From CALACW01 sp002431305 (GTDB lineage Bacteria > Bacillota > Clostridia > Oscillospirales > Acutalibacteraceae), in NCBI GenBank assembly GCA_937890355.1, contig CALACW010000037.1, forward strand, positions 14,250 through 78,249: a stretch of 64,000 nt of DNA, read 5' to 3'. The notes beneath the pieces are model-generated. The model did not search any database, had not been told where the DNA came from, and saw only the letters and a list, made by a program, of their open reading frames with translations. Position numbers and translations under genes: made by a program. Below, piece by piece: positions 20,841-30,291 of this stretch (its first letter is position 1; every line of letters begins with the position of its first letter).

Positions 20841-21515
20841 ATGGAAGAATTCGAAAAAATAATAGGTTACGAATTTAAGGATAAATCACTGCTGAAAACT
20901 GCATTGACTCATTCGTCTTACGCAAACGAAATGCATAACAAAGTAAAATTTAATGAGCGACTGGAGTTTTTGGGAGATTCCGTACTGGGCATGATTTCGG
21001 CGGAATACTTCTTTAAGAATTATCCCTCTCTCCCCGAGGGTAAGCTCACTAAAATGAGAGCCGCCGCGGTGTGTGAAAAATCTCTTCATAAATTCGCAAA
21101 ACAGATAAATCTCGGTCAGTTTATGTTCTTAGGCAAGGGCGAGATATGCACCGGAGGCAGGGAGCGCCCGTCGATACTTGCAGATGCATTCGAATCCGTT
21201 ATTGCCGCCATATATCTTGACGCGGGGTTCGGCGAGGCAAAAAAATTCGTTTTATCGTTTATATCCCATGCGGACATAGAACAGCCCGAACTTACGGATT
21301 ATAAGACCGCGCTTCAGGAAATTATTCAGAAAAATCACGGTGAAATGCTCGAATACGTACTTGTCGAGGAATCGGGTCCCGACCATAATAAAAAATTTGT
21401 CGTCGAGGTGCATCTGAATTCGAATAACATAGGCACCGGCGAGGGCAGAAGCAAGAAACAGGCGGAACAGGCCGCCGCTAAGGAAGCTCTTAAACTTATG
21501 GGCGTTGTAAGATGA
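20841..21515 (+). CDS. rnc: Ribonuclease III
   Basis: Double-strand-specific endoribonuclease for rRNA maturation and mRNA turnover; 224 aa. The catalytic signature is NERLEFLGDSVLGM (about residues 37-50), with the second acidic pair in ADAFESVIAAIYLDAG. A double-stranded RNA-binding domain fills residues 150-222 (DYKTALQEIIQ... to SKKQAEQAAAKEAL). Its TGA overlaps the next ATG by 4 nt. Confidence 0.97.
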   Translation: MEEFEKIIGYEFKDKSLLKTALTHSSYANEMHNKVKFNERLEFLGDSVLGMISAEYFFKNYPSLPEGKLTKMRAAAVCEKSLHKFAKQINLGQFMFLGKGEICTGGRERPSILADAFESVIAAIYLDAGFGEAKKFVLSFISHADIEQPELTDYKTALQEIIQKNHGEMLEYVLVEESGPDHNKKFVVEVHLNSNNIGTGEGRSKKQAEQAAAKEALKLMGVVR

Positions 21516-22510
21516 AACACGTAAACGTCGCTTTATTCGTTCCTCACTTCGGATGTCCCCATCAGTGCAGTTTCTGCAATCAGAAAACCATCACCGGCGT
21601 TAAAAAACCGCTCATGCCGTCCGACGTTGACGACGCGGTTTCGACCGCTCTTAAAAGCGCAAAAACATCCCCCGAACACAGCGAAATTGCGTTTTTCGGC
21701 GGAAGTTTTACCGCGATAGACAGGGAGTATATGATATCTCTGCTCGAATCGGCTTATAAATATGTCGGCAAGGGGCTTTTTAATGGTATCAGAATTTCGA
21801 CCCGTCCCGACTGCATTGATAACGAAATACTCGATATATTAAAAAAATACGGCGTAACGTCAATCGAACTCGGCGCGCAGAGCATGTCAGACAGAGTCTT
21901 AAAAATGAACGAGAGAGGACATACTTCGTCTGACGTTGAAAAAGCGTCCGAACTTATAAAAAAATACGGATTTGAATTAGGGCTTCAGATGATGACCGGG
22001 CTGTACGGCGACGACGATGATACCGCTGTCATGACAGCAGAAAAGATAGCTTCATTGTTTCCCGAGACTGTAAGAATTTATCCTACGGCGGTACTCGAAA
22101 ATACGCGTCTTTTAGAGCTTTACCGTTCGGGAGAATATAAACCGCAGACTGTTGACGAAGCCGTAAATTTATGCGCGAAACTGCTTAAAATTTTTTATGA
22201 TAATAATATAAAAGTAATCCGCGTCGGGCTTCATTCGGGCGGAGGGCTTGACGACGGCTATATAACCGGGGCGTATCATCCCGCGTTCAGAGAGCTTTGC
22301 GAGGGCAGAATGTACCTCGACGCCGTTATTAAGAAGATTAATGAAAACGATATAAAGGGAAACGTTACGGCGTATGTTGCGCCGCGCGACGTTTCGAGAA
22401 TGGCGGGACAGAACAGACGGAACATAAATTATCTTTCATCCATGGGCGTTAATCTTAAAGTAAAGGAACGCGCCGGAGTTGAAAGATTCAATCCCGTTAT
22501 CGAATTATAA
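21512..22510 (+). CDS. Radical SAM protein, Elp3-like family
   Basis: 332 aa with a [4Fe-4S]/SAM cluster motif in FGCPHQCSFCNQ (CX3CX2C), followed by FFGGSFTA and ISTRPDCID, typical of the Elp3-like radical SAM branch, and IELGAQSMSDRVLKMNERGH. It lacks an acetyltransferase domain, so it is not a full Elp3. In Clostridia this gene commonly sits between rnc and smc, and its substrate is unknown. It starts within the rnc stop codon. Confidence 0.85.
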   Translation: MKHVNVALFVPHFGCPHQCSFCNQKTITGVKKPLMPSDVDDAVSTALKSAKTSPEHSEIAFFGGSFTAIDREYMISLLESAYKYVGKGLFNGIRISTRPDCIDNEILDILKKYGVTSIELGAQSMSDRVLKMNERGHTSSDVEKASELIKKYGFELGLQMMTGLYGDDDDTAVMTAEKIASLFPETVRIYPTAVLENTRLLELYRSGEYKPQTVDEAVNLCAKLLKIFYDNNIKVIRVGLHSGGGLDDGYITGAYHPAFRELCEGRMYLDAVIKKINENDIKGNVTAYVAPRDVSRMAGQNRRNINYLSSMGVNLKVKERAGVERFNPVIEL

Positions 22511-22519
22511 GGAGTAAAA

Positions 22520-25500
22520 ATGTACTTAAAATCACTTGAAATGCAGGGCTTCAAGTCCTTTCCGGATAAAACGGTGTTTAATTTCGGCAAGGGCATGACC
22601 GCCGTTGTCGGGCCTAACGGTTCGGGTAAAAGTAATATTGCCGACGCCGTAAAATGGGTTCTCGGCGAGCAGTCCACGAAGTCTCTCAGAGGCGCGAAGA
22701 TGGAGGACGTCATTTTCAGCGGAACCGATAAGCGTAAGGCTCAGGGGTATGCCGAGGTTACGTTACGACTTGACAATACAGACCGCGCGCTCAACAGGGA
22801 CGACGACGAGGTCGCTGTTACAAGGCGTTTTTACCGCTCGGGCGAGAGCGAATATAAAATAAATTCAGCGAGCGTAAGACTCAAGGACGTTCACGAGCTT
22901 TTCATGGACACGGGACTGGGCAGAGACGGCTATTCAATGGTCGGTCAGGGCAAGATAGAGGACATGGTTTCCGCAAAAAGTCAGGACAGGCGCGAAATGT
23001 TCGAGGAAGCCGCGGGAATCTCACATTACAGATACCGGCGCGCCGACGCGCTCAAAAGACTTGATTCAGCAGAAGAAAATCTTTTGAGATTAAGAGATAT
23101 AATGTCGGAACTCGAAAACCGCGTCGGTCCGCTCGAAAAGCAGAGCGAAAAGGCTCAGAAATTCCTCGTTCTCGCAGACAGACGAAAAAATCTCGAAATC
23201 GGTATATGGCTCGACATACTCTCAAGATCATCGGAGCTTATCCGCACTCAGTATAATAAAACAGCTGCCGCCGAGGCTCAGCATGAAAAAGCGGAGAAGG
23301 AACTTGCCGAAATAATCGAAAAAAGCGAGGAGTATACGCTTAAAAGCAGAAACATAACTTTGCAGATAGAGCAGGTTCAGAAGAATTCTTCTTCATTTGA
23401 AGAACAGGCGGTTTCTCTCGAGGGACTTATTGCTCTTAATAAAAATTCGATAGAGCATAACAACGAGACGATTAAGAGAATAGAGGACGACAAGACGAAA
23501 GAAAATCTTTCGGCAAATCAGATAGATGAACAGATACTTTCCGCAGAAAAAACGATAGAGACTCTTAACGCTCATATAGAAGAAAAGAAAAACGAAACGC
23601 GGTCGTTTTCCGACGGACTCGATTCTCTTACAAAACAGAATGAATCCGTTTCGGGCGAGTATATTAAAATTTCGGACGAAATGAACGTTCTGACAAAACG
23701 CCTTTCGGATGAAAAGGTTCGTTTTTCCGCAGCCGATTCGTCGGCGAAAGAGATTTCACTGCATATGGATTCTCTTAAGGAGAATATAAAAAACAGGGAA
23801 TCCGAACTTGAAAACGCACAGAAAGAAAAAGAAAAGCTCGAGGAAAAAACCGCAGAACTTTCGGATAAGGTAACGTCTCTTACAAACTCCGTGTCGGGAC
23901 GTATGATAAGAGTTCGTACGAAAACCCAGACTTCTGGCGAGATGAAACTCACTCTTGATTCCGCAGTGCTTGATTCTCAGAGGATACAGTCTCGCATACA
24001 GCTTCTCGAAGATATGGAGAAGAATATGGAGGGTTATTCCGGCAGCGTTAAGGCTGTTATGAAGGAGTCCTCGCGCGGAACTCTGCGCGGAATTCACGGT
24101 ACCATGTCGCAGATAATAAGCGTAAAGCCCGAATATTCCCTTGCGATAGAAACGGCGCTCGGCGCGTCGATTCAGCATATAGTAACCGATTCAGAATCCG
24201 ACGCGAAACGCGCGATGAATTTCCTTAAGGAAAACAATATAGGCAGGGCGACGTTCTTTCCGATGACCTCGCTTAAGGCACGGGAACTCGGTGAAACGGG
24301 ACTTGAAAACTGCCGGGGCTTTATAAATATTGCGAGCAAACTTGTCGAGTATGATAGTCAGTATTACGACATAATAGAAAACCAGCTCGGAAAAACAGTT
24401 GTAGTCGAGGATATTGACTGCGCCATAGAGACGGCAAAAAAATATAAAAACAGATTTAAAATAGTCACGCTCGACGGACAGGTTATAAATACCGGCGGTT
24501 CAATGACGGGCGGAGCGAAGATAAAAAGCGCGGGATTCCTCACAAGACAGAGCGAAATCGAGACGCTTAAAAAACAGCTTAATGATAAAAATGCGCAGGT
24601 TGAAGAATTAGAAAAAAAATATAAAAAATCAAAAGAGGAACTTTCAAAGGAGAACGCAGAGTTAGAATCCGCAAAGGCCGAACTTTCTTCATTGCAGGAG
24701 GATAAAATCCGTTCCGATTCCTCATTGAATTCGGCAAAAAGCCGTTGCAATTCATTAAAAGAGAATATTGAGAGCCTTAAAAATGAGGAAAATTCGGCAA
24801 AAGAGAGACTGGAGGCTCTGCGTCTTGCGGGACTCGAGGCTCAGAAGCGCGAGGACGAAATAACGGCGTCGCTCGACGAGGTTCAGAAAAAACTCGAAAA
24901 TCTCAACGTTGACCGTGAAAAACTTTCCGCCATGCGAGAGGAGATAAATTCGAAAATTTCCGAGATTAACGTTGCCATTGCTGCCGATTCGAGGGATATT
25001 CAAAATCAGCGCGAGCTGATAGCGTCGCTCGAGAGCAGGAAAAACGGTCAGTCGGACAGGTTAAAACAGCTTGACGGCGAGATAAACGAACTCAAAGAAA
25101 AGAACGACAATCTGTACCTTAGAATAGAATCGCTCGAAAACGAAATTCTCGGCGTGAGAAAGCAGAAAGAGGACGCAAACGAGATTGTCGCTTCGCTTGT
25201 AAAAGAGCGCGATATGTGCGATAAGAACGTAAGCGATTTAAGAGCCTCGGAGCGCGAAAAGAACGACGAAAAGGAGAGGCTTGCAAGCGAAATTGTACGC
25301 CTCGATTCAAAAAAGACCGCGCTCGAAAAAGAGCAGACCGATACGCAGAACAAGCTTTTCGAAGAGTATAAATTAACCCGACGCGAAGCGGAAGTGCTCG
25401 ATATTAATTTAGAGAATATTCCCGAAGCAAAACGCGAACTTTACGATGTAAAATCAAAAATTAAAGCTCTCGGAAACGTAAATGTTTCGGCGATTGAAGA

Positions 25501-26089
25501 ATACCGCGAGGTAAGCGAGAGATACGAATTTATGAAAACACAGCTTACCGACGTCGAGAAGTCAAAAGCCGAATTAATTAAAATGATAGACGAACTGACG
25601 GGCAAAATGGCTGAGCAGTTCAGAGACCGTTTCAATATTATAAACGCGTGCTTCAAGGAAACTTTTTCCGCTATATTCGGCGGAGGAAGCGCGGACCTTA
25701 TTCTTGAGGACGAAAGCGATATATTGGAGTGCGGAATTGAGATAAAGGCTCAGCCTCCCGGAAAGAACGTTAAAAATATAAGCCTGCTTTCCGGCGGAGA
25801 AAAGGGACTGTGCGCTATCGCCTTGCTTTTTGCTATACTTAAAGTTACGCCGTCGCCGTTCTGTATTTTCGACGAGGTCGAAGCGGCGCTTGACGACGTC
25901 AACGTTTTGCGGTATGCTCAGTATGTAAGAAGCATGACGGACAAAACGCAGTTTATACTCATAACGCACCGACGCGGAACCATGGAGGAAGCCGATATCA
26001 TGTACGGCGTTACCATGCAGGAAAAGGGCGTTTCGAAAATACTGGAACTGAAAACTTCGCAGATGGCAGAGGAACTGGGACTTGAATAA
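22520..26089 (+). CDS. smc: Chromosome segregation ATPase SMC
   Basis: Bacterial condensin ATPase that extrudes and organises chromosome loops; 1189 aa, full length. The N-terminal head has VVGPNGSGKSNI (Walker A). Two long coiled coils flank a hinge at about residues 510-660, which contains GGSMTGG. The C-terminal head has LLSGGEKGLCAIALLFA and FCIFDEVEAALDD (Walker B). Start ATG 22520 follows AAGGAG. ftsY follows 19 nt later, a usual pairing. Confidence 0.97.
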   Translation: MYLKSLEMQGFKSFPDKTVFNFGKGMTAVVGPNGSGKSNIADAVKWVLGEQSTKSLRGAKMEDVIFSGTDKRKAQGYAEVTLRLDNTDRALNRDDDEVAVTRRFYRSGESEYKINSASVRLKDVHELFMDTGLGRDGYSMVGQGKIEDMVSAKSQDRREMFEEAAGISHYRYRRADALKRLDSAEENLLRLRDIMSELENRVGPLEKQSEKAQKFLVLADRRKNLEIGIWLDILSRSSELIRTQYNKTAAAEAQHEKAEKELAEIIEKSEEYTLKSRNITLQIEQVQKNSSSFEEQAVSLEGLIALNKNSIEHNNETIKRIEDDKTKENLSANQIDEQILSAEKTIETLNAHIEEKKNETRSFSDGLDSLTKQNESVSGEYIKISDEMNVLTKRLSDEKVRFSAADSSAKEISLHMDSLKENIKNRESELENAQKEKEKLEEKTAELSDKVTSLTNSVSGRMIRVRTKTQTSGEMKLTLDSAVLDSQRIQSRIQLLEDMEKNMEGYSGSVKAVMKESSRGTLRGIHGTMSQIISVKPEYSLAIETALGASIQHIVTDSESDAKRAMNFLKENNIGRATFFPMTSLKARELGETGLENCRGFINIASKLVEYDSQYYDIIENQLGKTVVVEDIDCAIETAKKYKNRFKIVTLDGQVINTGGSMTGGAKIKSAGFLTRQSEIETLKKQLNDKNAQVEELEKKYKKSKEELSKENAELESAKAELSSLQEDKIRSDSSLNSAKSRCNSLKENIESLKNEENSAKERLEALRLAGLEAQKREDEITASLDEVQKKLENLNVDREKLSAMREEINSKISEINVAIAADSRDIQNQRELIASLESRKNGQSDRLKQLDGEINELKEKNDNLYLRIESLENEILGVRKQKEDANEIVASLVKERDMCDKNVSDLRASEREKNDEKERLASEIVRLDSKKTALEKEQTDTQNKLFEEYKLTRREAEVLDINLENIPEAKRELYDVKSKIKALGNVNVSAIEEYREVSERYEFMKTQLTDVEKSKAELIKMIDELTGKMAEQFRDRFNIINACFKETFSAIFGGGSADLILEDESDILECGIEIKAQPPGKNVKNISLLSGGEKGLCAIALLFAILKVTPSPFCIFDEVEAALDDVNVLRYAQYVRSMTDKTQFILITHRRGTMEEADIMYGVTMQEKGVSKILELKTSQMAEELGLE

Positions 26090-26108
26090 TAAACAGGAGC
26101 TGAAATAA

Positions 26109-27242
26109 ATGGGATTATTTAAAAAGATAAGTATGGGTCTTAAAAAATCGAGAGACAAGATGTCGGGCGCTATCGACGACATGCTCGATTCTTTCGACGA
26201 ATTTACCGACGACTTATATGTAGAACTCGAGGAAATACTTGTAATGAGCGACGTAGGCGTTGAAACCGCCGCGCAGATTGTTACCGAGTTAAAAGAGCGA
26301 GTTAATAAAAAGAATCTTAAGTCTACCAAACAGGCTAAGGACGAGATTAAGGATATCGTTGCGAAAATGCTTGACGGCGGAGAAGATATGGGACTTATTA
26401 CCCAGCCGTCAATTATACTTGTAATCGGTGTTAACGGAGTCGGAAAAACGACATCTATCGGCAAGATGGCGGCTATGTATAAAGCGCAGGGCAAAAAGGT
26501 TTTGCTCGGAGCTGCCGATACGTTCAGAGCCGCGGCTATAGACCAGCTCGACGAGTGGGCAAAACGCGCCGATGTCGATATTATAAAGCACAAGGAAGGA
26601 GCCGACCCTGCCGCAGTTATATTCGATACCATACAGGCGGGCAAGGCTCGTATGTACGACATAATTATATGCGATACGGCAGGCAGACTTCATAATAAAA
26701 AGAACCTTATGGAGGAACTTGCTAAGATTTACAGAGTTATCGACCGAGAGCTTCCGTACTCCGACCGCGAAATACTGCTTGTTCTCGATGCTACGACGGG
26801 GCAAAACGCCGTAAATCAGGCGAGAGAATTTATGAATGTTGCCGAACTTACGGGTATTATACTTACAAAGCTCGACGGTACCGCGAGAGGCGGAGTCGTT
26901 CTGGCTATCAAGAACGAGCTTAAAATTCCCGTTAAATTCATAGGCGTCGGCGAGGGCATCGACGATTTACAGCCTTTCAATCCTCAGGCGTTCGCACAGA
27001 GCCTGTTTGAGGAAATGCCCGATAAAATCAATGATGACGAGGTGTTACCCGTATATGAACAACCGCTTGAATACACTCCGGTCGAGGAGAGCGAAGAAGA
27101 AAAAGCAGTCAAAGAACTTTTCAAAGAAATTGTGGACTCTATTGAAGTCGGCGGACAGGACGGCGTACCAGCTGACTCTGACGGACAGGGAGATACTGCC
27201 CGAGGAGCCGAATCCGATGACGGCGATAAGGAAAGCGTTTAA
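26109..27242 (+). CDS. ftsY: Signal recognition particle receptor FtsY
   Basis: GTPase that docks the signal recognition particle at the membrane; 377 aa. The N-domain helices (residues 1-90) precede the G domain with VNGVGKTTSIGK (G1), CDTAGRLHNKKN (G3) and TKLDGTARGG (G4); GVGEGIDDLQPFNPQAFAQSLF normally ends the family. About 65 further residues follow, first acidic (VEESEEEKAVKELFKE), then low-complexity Gly/Asp-rich. The N-terminal acidic domain of E. coli FtsY is absent. Another frame across the tail reads more protein-like (see the 27217 entry), so the extreme C-terminus should be treated with caution. Confidence 0.95.
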   Translation: MGLFKKISMGLKKSRDKMSGAIDDMLDSFDEFTDDLYVELEEILVMSDVGVETAAQIVTELKERVNKKNLKSTKQAKDEIKDIVAKMLDGGEDMGLITQPSIILVIGVNGVGKTTSIGKMAAMYKAQGKKVLLGAADTFRAAAIDQLDEWAKRADVDIIKHKEGADPAAVIFDTIQAGKARMYDIIICDTAGRLHNKKNLMEELAKIYRVIDRELPYSDREILLVLDATTGQNAVNQAREFMNVAELTGIILTKLDGTARGGVVLAIKNELKIPVKFIGVGEGIDDLQPFNPQAFAQSLFEEMPDKINDDEVLPVYEQPLEYTPVEESEEEKAVKELFKEIVDSIEVGGQDGVPADSDGQGDTARGAESDDGDKESV

Positions 27243-27417
27243 GTCGTCATTTGAATCCCTTACGCGCGACAGACGCGCCCCTGTTAAGATTTCTAAGAGA
27301 ATACGGAGTCATTTTCAGTTCAGAGACGTTCTCAATGGTATAGAGCCGGCTCTCGGAAAAATCGAATCGGCAGTTAACTTCGTTTCGAACGCTCTCGGAA
27401 AGGGCGATATCGTATGA
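27217..27417 (+). CDS. Possible small basic protein overlapping the ftsY tail
   Basis: A 66-codon frame starts at ATG 27217 with GAGGAG about 9 nt upstream, overlaps the ftsY 3' end by 26 nt, and its TGA overlaps the rdgB ATG by 4 nt, the same coupling seen at other junctions here. The product begins MTAIRKAFKSSFESLTRDRR and is basic, with a C-terminal helix-like NGIEPALGKIESAVNFVSNAL. The frame stays open upstream to 27007. I do not recognise it. It could be a genuine small gene or the displaced end of a frameshifted one. Confidence 0.45.
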   Translation: MTAIRKAFKSSFESLTRDRRAPVKISKRIRSHFQFRDVLNGIEPALGKIESAVNFVSNALGKGDIV

Positions 27418-28004
27418 AATTTTTAATAGCAACTCATAATGAGCATAAGTGCGTTGAATTTAAAAGAATTCTCGCACCTCTCGGCATAGACGCCGTCAGA
27501 AGCGAGGACGTAGGTATTATGCTTTCCGACGCGGAGGAGACCGGCGAAACTTTCAGAGAAAACGCGAGAATAAAAGCGGAGTCGGGCTGTAAGGAGAGCA
27601 GCATGGTCTGTGTTGCGGACGATTCGGGTCTCGTCGTCGACGCTCTCGGCGGACGTCCCGGCGTTCATTCCGCAAGATATGCGGGCGGTCACGACGTTCC
27701 CTACGACGTTAAAATTAATACGCTTTTAAAAGAACTCGAAAACGTGCCGAGAGAGAAAAGAACGGCGCGGTTTGTAAGCGCAGTCTGCTGTGTTTTTCCC
27801 GACGGCAGAGTTTTAGAAGTCGAGCAGACGTGCGAAGGGTACATAGGATACGAGCCGAAGGGCGCGGGCGGATTCGGATTTGACCCGATATTCTATGTAG
27901 GCGATAAGAGCTTTGCCGAACTTTCGGGCGAAGAAAAGGACGTCGTAAGTCACAGGGGCAAGTCTCTGCGCTTATTCAGCGAGAAAATCAAAGATTATAT
28001 TTAA
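27414..28004 (+). CDS. rdgB: XTP/dITP pyrophosphatase (RdgB/HAM1 family)
   Basis: Hydrolyses non-canonical purine nucleoside triphosphates (XTP, dITP) to keep them out of DNA and RNA; 196 aa. Motifs are LIATHNEHKCVEFKRIL at the N-terminus, ETFRENARIKAE, VADDSGLVVDALGGRPGVHS, GFGFDPIF and SHRGKSLR. ATG 27414 is near CGGAAAGGGCG. yhbY follows 10 nt later. Confidence 0.95.
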   Translation: MKFLIATHNEHKCVEFKRILAPLGIDAVRSEDVGIMLSDAEETGETFRENARIKAESGCKESSMVCVADDSGLVVDALGGRPGVHSARYAGGHDVPYDVKINTLLKELENVPREKRTARFVSAVCCVFPDGRVLEVEQTCEGYIGYEPKGAGGFGFDPIFYVGDKSFAELSGEEKDVVSHRGKSLRLFSEKIKDYI

Positions 28005-28014
28005 GAGGTATAAA

Positions 28015-28434
28015 ATGACAAGTAAAGAAAGAGCCTCGCTCAGAGCGCAGGCAAATAAATTAGAGGTTCTGTTTCAGTACGGCAAGGGCGGACTGTCAGA
28101 CGCTCTTATAGATGCGACCGACGGTGCGCTGAACACCCGCGAGCTTATTAAACTTAAGGTTCTCGTAGAGACTTCGCCCGACACTCCGAGACAGGCGGCG
28201 GACAAACTCGCCGAGGCTACGGGCGCAGATGTCGTTCAGGTTATCGGCGGAGTAATCGTTCTGTACAGATATAACCCCGAGCTTCACAGAAAGACCGAGA
28301 AGAAGCCCGAAATGAAAAAACACGTTTCGAGGTTTGAAGAAAAGCCTGTTGTAAAGTCGAAGAAGGCTTCAAAAATGGAGAAGCAGAGACGGCTTGCCGC
28401 CGCGGCCAAGAGAGCAAGAAATGCGAACAATTAA
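28015..28434 (+). CDS. yhbY: YhbY-type CRM-domain RNA-binding protein
   Basis: 139 aa. Residues 1-95 are a CRM domain, a ribosome-assembly RNA-binding fold, with LRAQANKLEVLFQYGKGGLS and the VIGGVIVLYRYN strand. A basic Lys-rich tail of about 45 residues (KPVVKSKKASKMEKQRRLAA) extends beyond the usual ~97-aa YhbY. Start ATG 28015 lies behind AAGAGGT. In E. coli YhbY associates with pre-50S particles. Confidence 0.9.
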   Translation: MTSKERASLRAQANKLEVLFQYGKGGLSDALIDATDGALNTRELIKLKVLVETSPDTPRQAADKLAEATGADVVQVIGGVIVLYRYNPELHRKTEKKPEMKKHVSRFEEKPVVKSKKASKMEKQRRLAAAAKRARNANN

Positions 28435-28437
28435 TCC

Positions 28438-28466
28438 TTGACTCTTGCGTTTTTTTGTGGTAAAAT
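28438..28466 (+). promoter_or_regulatory. Promoter of the leucine T-box operon
   Basis: TTGACT (28438-28443), 17 nt, TAAAAT (28461-28466), overlapping the end of yhbY. Transcription would start near 28473. Confidence 0.8.
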
Positions 28467-28472
28467 CATTTT

Positions 28473-28719
28473 CAAATAGGTATATTCAAAGGCAATGACG
28501 GAAACAAGGCATATTCGGGTCTTTCAGAGAGTCGGCGAACGGTGCGAGCCGACAGCGATGTTTATGCGTATAACTCATTCCTGAGCTCCGCGCCTGAAAT
28601 CATAGGGTACGGCGTTTGATCCCGTTATAGATCCTGGAGAGCGGATTTTATCCGCTGAATTTGGGTGGTACCGCGGATATTTATTCGTCCCTTAGGACTT
28701 TGTTCCTGAGGGATTTTTT
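28473..28719 (+). ncRNA. T-box leader, leucine specifier (CTC)
   Basis: tRNA-sensing transcription attenuator. Visible parts are the stem I AG-bulge region CAGAGAGTCGG with terminal loop GGTGCGAGCC, the specifier region AACTCATTCCTGAGC, the invariant T-box GGGTGGTACCGCGG (28663-28676) and a terminator (TCCCTTAGGA/TTCCTGAGGGA plus TTTTTT, 28688-28719). Aligning stem I with the second T-box in this window puts CTC (Leu) at 28574-28576. That agrees with leuS as the last gene of the operon. The TGGT bulge matches an A73 discriminator. Uncharged tRNA-Leu should allow read-through. Confidence 0.92.
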
Positions 28720-28734
28720 AATTCGGAGGCATAT

Positions 28735-29346
28735 ATGAGAACCGGTATTTTCGGAGGAAGTTTCAACCCCGTGCACAACGGTCATATCTATCTTGCCGAG
28801 CGCATGTCCGATATAATGAAACTTGACAGACTGTTTATAATTCCCGCGAGGGTTTCTCCTTTTAAGGAGGATAACGGCGGTATTTCGGATTCGGACAGGC
28901 TTAACATGTGCCGTATCGCTTTTGAAAAATACGATAAATATTTCGTTTCCGATATAGAGCTTAAAAGAGAGGGAAAAAGCTACTCCGTCGATACCGTCCG
29001 CGAATTAAAAAAAATATATCCGGACGACGAGCTGTTTTTGTTTACAGGTTCCGATATGCTTTTAAGTTTCGATAAATGGAAGGATTATAATATAATTCTT
29101 GATAACGTTACGCTGTGCGCTATGAGCCGGGAGAACGATGTTTGTTCCGATGAACTCACAGAATATGCGCGTTTGGTTATAAAGCGCCCCGAAAAAATTA
29201 TGATTTGTCCCGTTTTGCCGTTGGAGATAAGCTCAACGCAGGTCAGACAATACGTAAAAAACGGGTGCGATATTTCCAATCTTGTACCCGAGGGCGTAAA
29301 AAAATATATTGAGAGGCGGGGATTGTACCGTGAAAAACAAGTATGA
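28735..29346 (+). CDS. nadD: Nicotinate-nucleotide adenylyltransferase
   Basis: Adenylates nicotinate mononucleotide in NAD synthesis; 203 aa. The nucleotidyltransferase signature GGSFNPVHNGHIYLAE is at residues 6-21 and the second motif is ISSTQVRQY. Start ATG 28735 lies behind CGGAGG. As the first gene after the T-box terminator it would be induced by uncharged tRNA-Leu. Confidence 0.95.
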   Translation: MRTGIFGGSFNPVHNGHIYLAERMSDIMKLDRLFIIPARVSPFKEDNGGISDSDRLNMCRIAFEKYDKYFVSDIELKREGKSYSVDTVRELKKIYPDDELFLFTGSDMLLSFDKWKDYNIILDNVTLCAMSRENDVCSDELTEYARLVIKRPEKIMICPVLPLEISSTQVRQYVKNGCDISNLVPEGVKKYIERRGLYREKQV

Positions 29347-29905
29347 AACATACAGAGCGATTCTGCGCGAAAAGCTCGACGAATATCGATACGTTCATTC
29401 TATAAACGTATCGGAAACGTCGGCTGAACTTGCGAGGAAATACGGCGCTGACGAAAAGAAGGCATACGAGGCGGGACTTCTCCACGATATCATGAAGAAT
29501 GCGGATAAAGAGGAGACGTTCGCTCTGTTCGAAAAATACGGCGTTCAGCTTACCGAACTCGAAAAGAAAAGTCCGAAACTCTGGCACGCGATAGCGGGAA
29601 GCGTTTACTGTAAATACGAACTCGAAATAGACGACGAGGACGTTATTTCCGCAATCCGTTACCATACGACGGGACGTGCCGGGATGACCGAACTTGAAAA
29701 AGTGCTTTTTACCGCCGACTTTATTTCCGCAGACAGAAACTATAACGGAGTCGAGGAGATGCGTGAAAAGGCGCAGATAAGTCTCGACGAAGCCATGACT
29801 GAGGGGTTAAGATTTACGATTGACGAGCTGTGCAATGCTCTTAAGCCGATACACCCCGATACGATTGACGCTTACAACGATATTTTATTGAAAGGAATCG
29901 AATAA
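29330..29905 (+). CDS. yqeK: HD-domain hydrolase YqeK (Ap4A hydrolase family)
   Basis: 191 aa metal-dependent HD-domain protein. Family members hydrolyse diadenosine tetraphosphate. HD motifs are YVHSINV, AGLLHDIMKN, LWHAIAGSVY, IRYHTTGR and LFTADFIS. The start is GTG 29330, overlapping nadD by 17 nt, with GGCGGGG upstream; a TTG at 29309 is in frame but poorly placed. The nadD-yqeK-rsfS order is conserved in Firmicutes. Confidence 0.9.
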   Translation: MKNKYETYRAILREKLDEYRYVHSINVSETSAELARKYGADEKKAYEAGLLHDIMKNADKEETFALFEKYGVQLTELEKKSPKLWHAIAGSVYCKYELEIDDEDVISAIRYHTTGRAGMTELEKVLFTADFISADRNYNGVEEMREKAQISLDEAMTEGLRFTIDELCNALKPIHPDTIDAYNDILLKGIE

Positions 29906-30256
29906 ATGGACTCATACACGCTTGTTGACAAAATAGTTCACGTGCTTGACAAAAAGAAAGCAGAAAAAATTAAGGCTATAAAAATCGACGAACTGACTGT
30001 TATTGCCGATTATTTCATAATCGCTTCCGGCACATCCAACACCCACGTACGTTCCCTGTGTGAGGAGGTCGAGGACACGGTTTCGTCCGAACTCGGTATT
30101 GAGCCTAAAAACATAGAGGGTAAGGCTACGGGCTGGATTCTCATAGACTACGGCGACGTTGTTCTTCATGTATTCACTCCTGAACAGAGAGCGTATTACG
30201 ACCTCGAAAGACTGTGGTCGGACGCAGAGGAAATTGAATTCGGCGATATCGGCTGA
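29906..30256 (+). CDS. rsfS: Ribosomal silencing factor RsfS
   Basis: Binds uL14 and blocks subunit joining when nutrients are short; 116 aa. Family motifs are VIADYFIIASGTSNTHVRSL and GWILIDYGDVVLHVFTPEQR. It begins immediately after the yqeK stop with AAAGGA upstream. Being behind a leucine-sensing leader would couple it to amino-acid starvation. Confidence 0.95.
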   Translation: MDSYTLVDKIVHVLDKKKAEKIKAIKIDELTVIADYFIIASGTSNTHVRSLCEEVEDTVSSELGIEPKNIEGKATGWILIDYGDVVLHVFTPEQRAYYDLERLWSDAEEIEFGDIG

Positions 30257-30291
30257 TTATAAATGTTATATATTGCTTAAGGAGAATAGAT

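Noticed and set aside
25574..26662. 362-residue minus-strand frame opposite smc and ftsY
   Set aside because: Shadow of two certain genes on the plus strand; Ser/Ile-rich composition and no family motifs.
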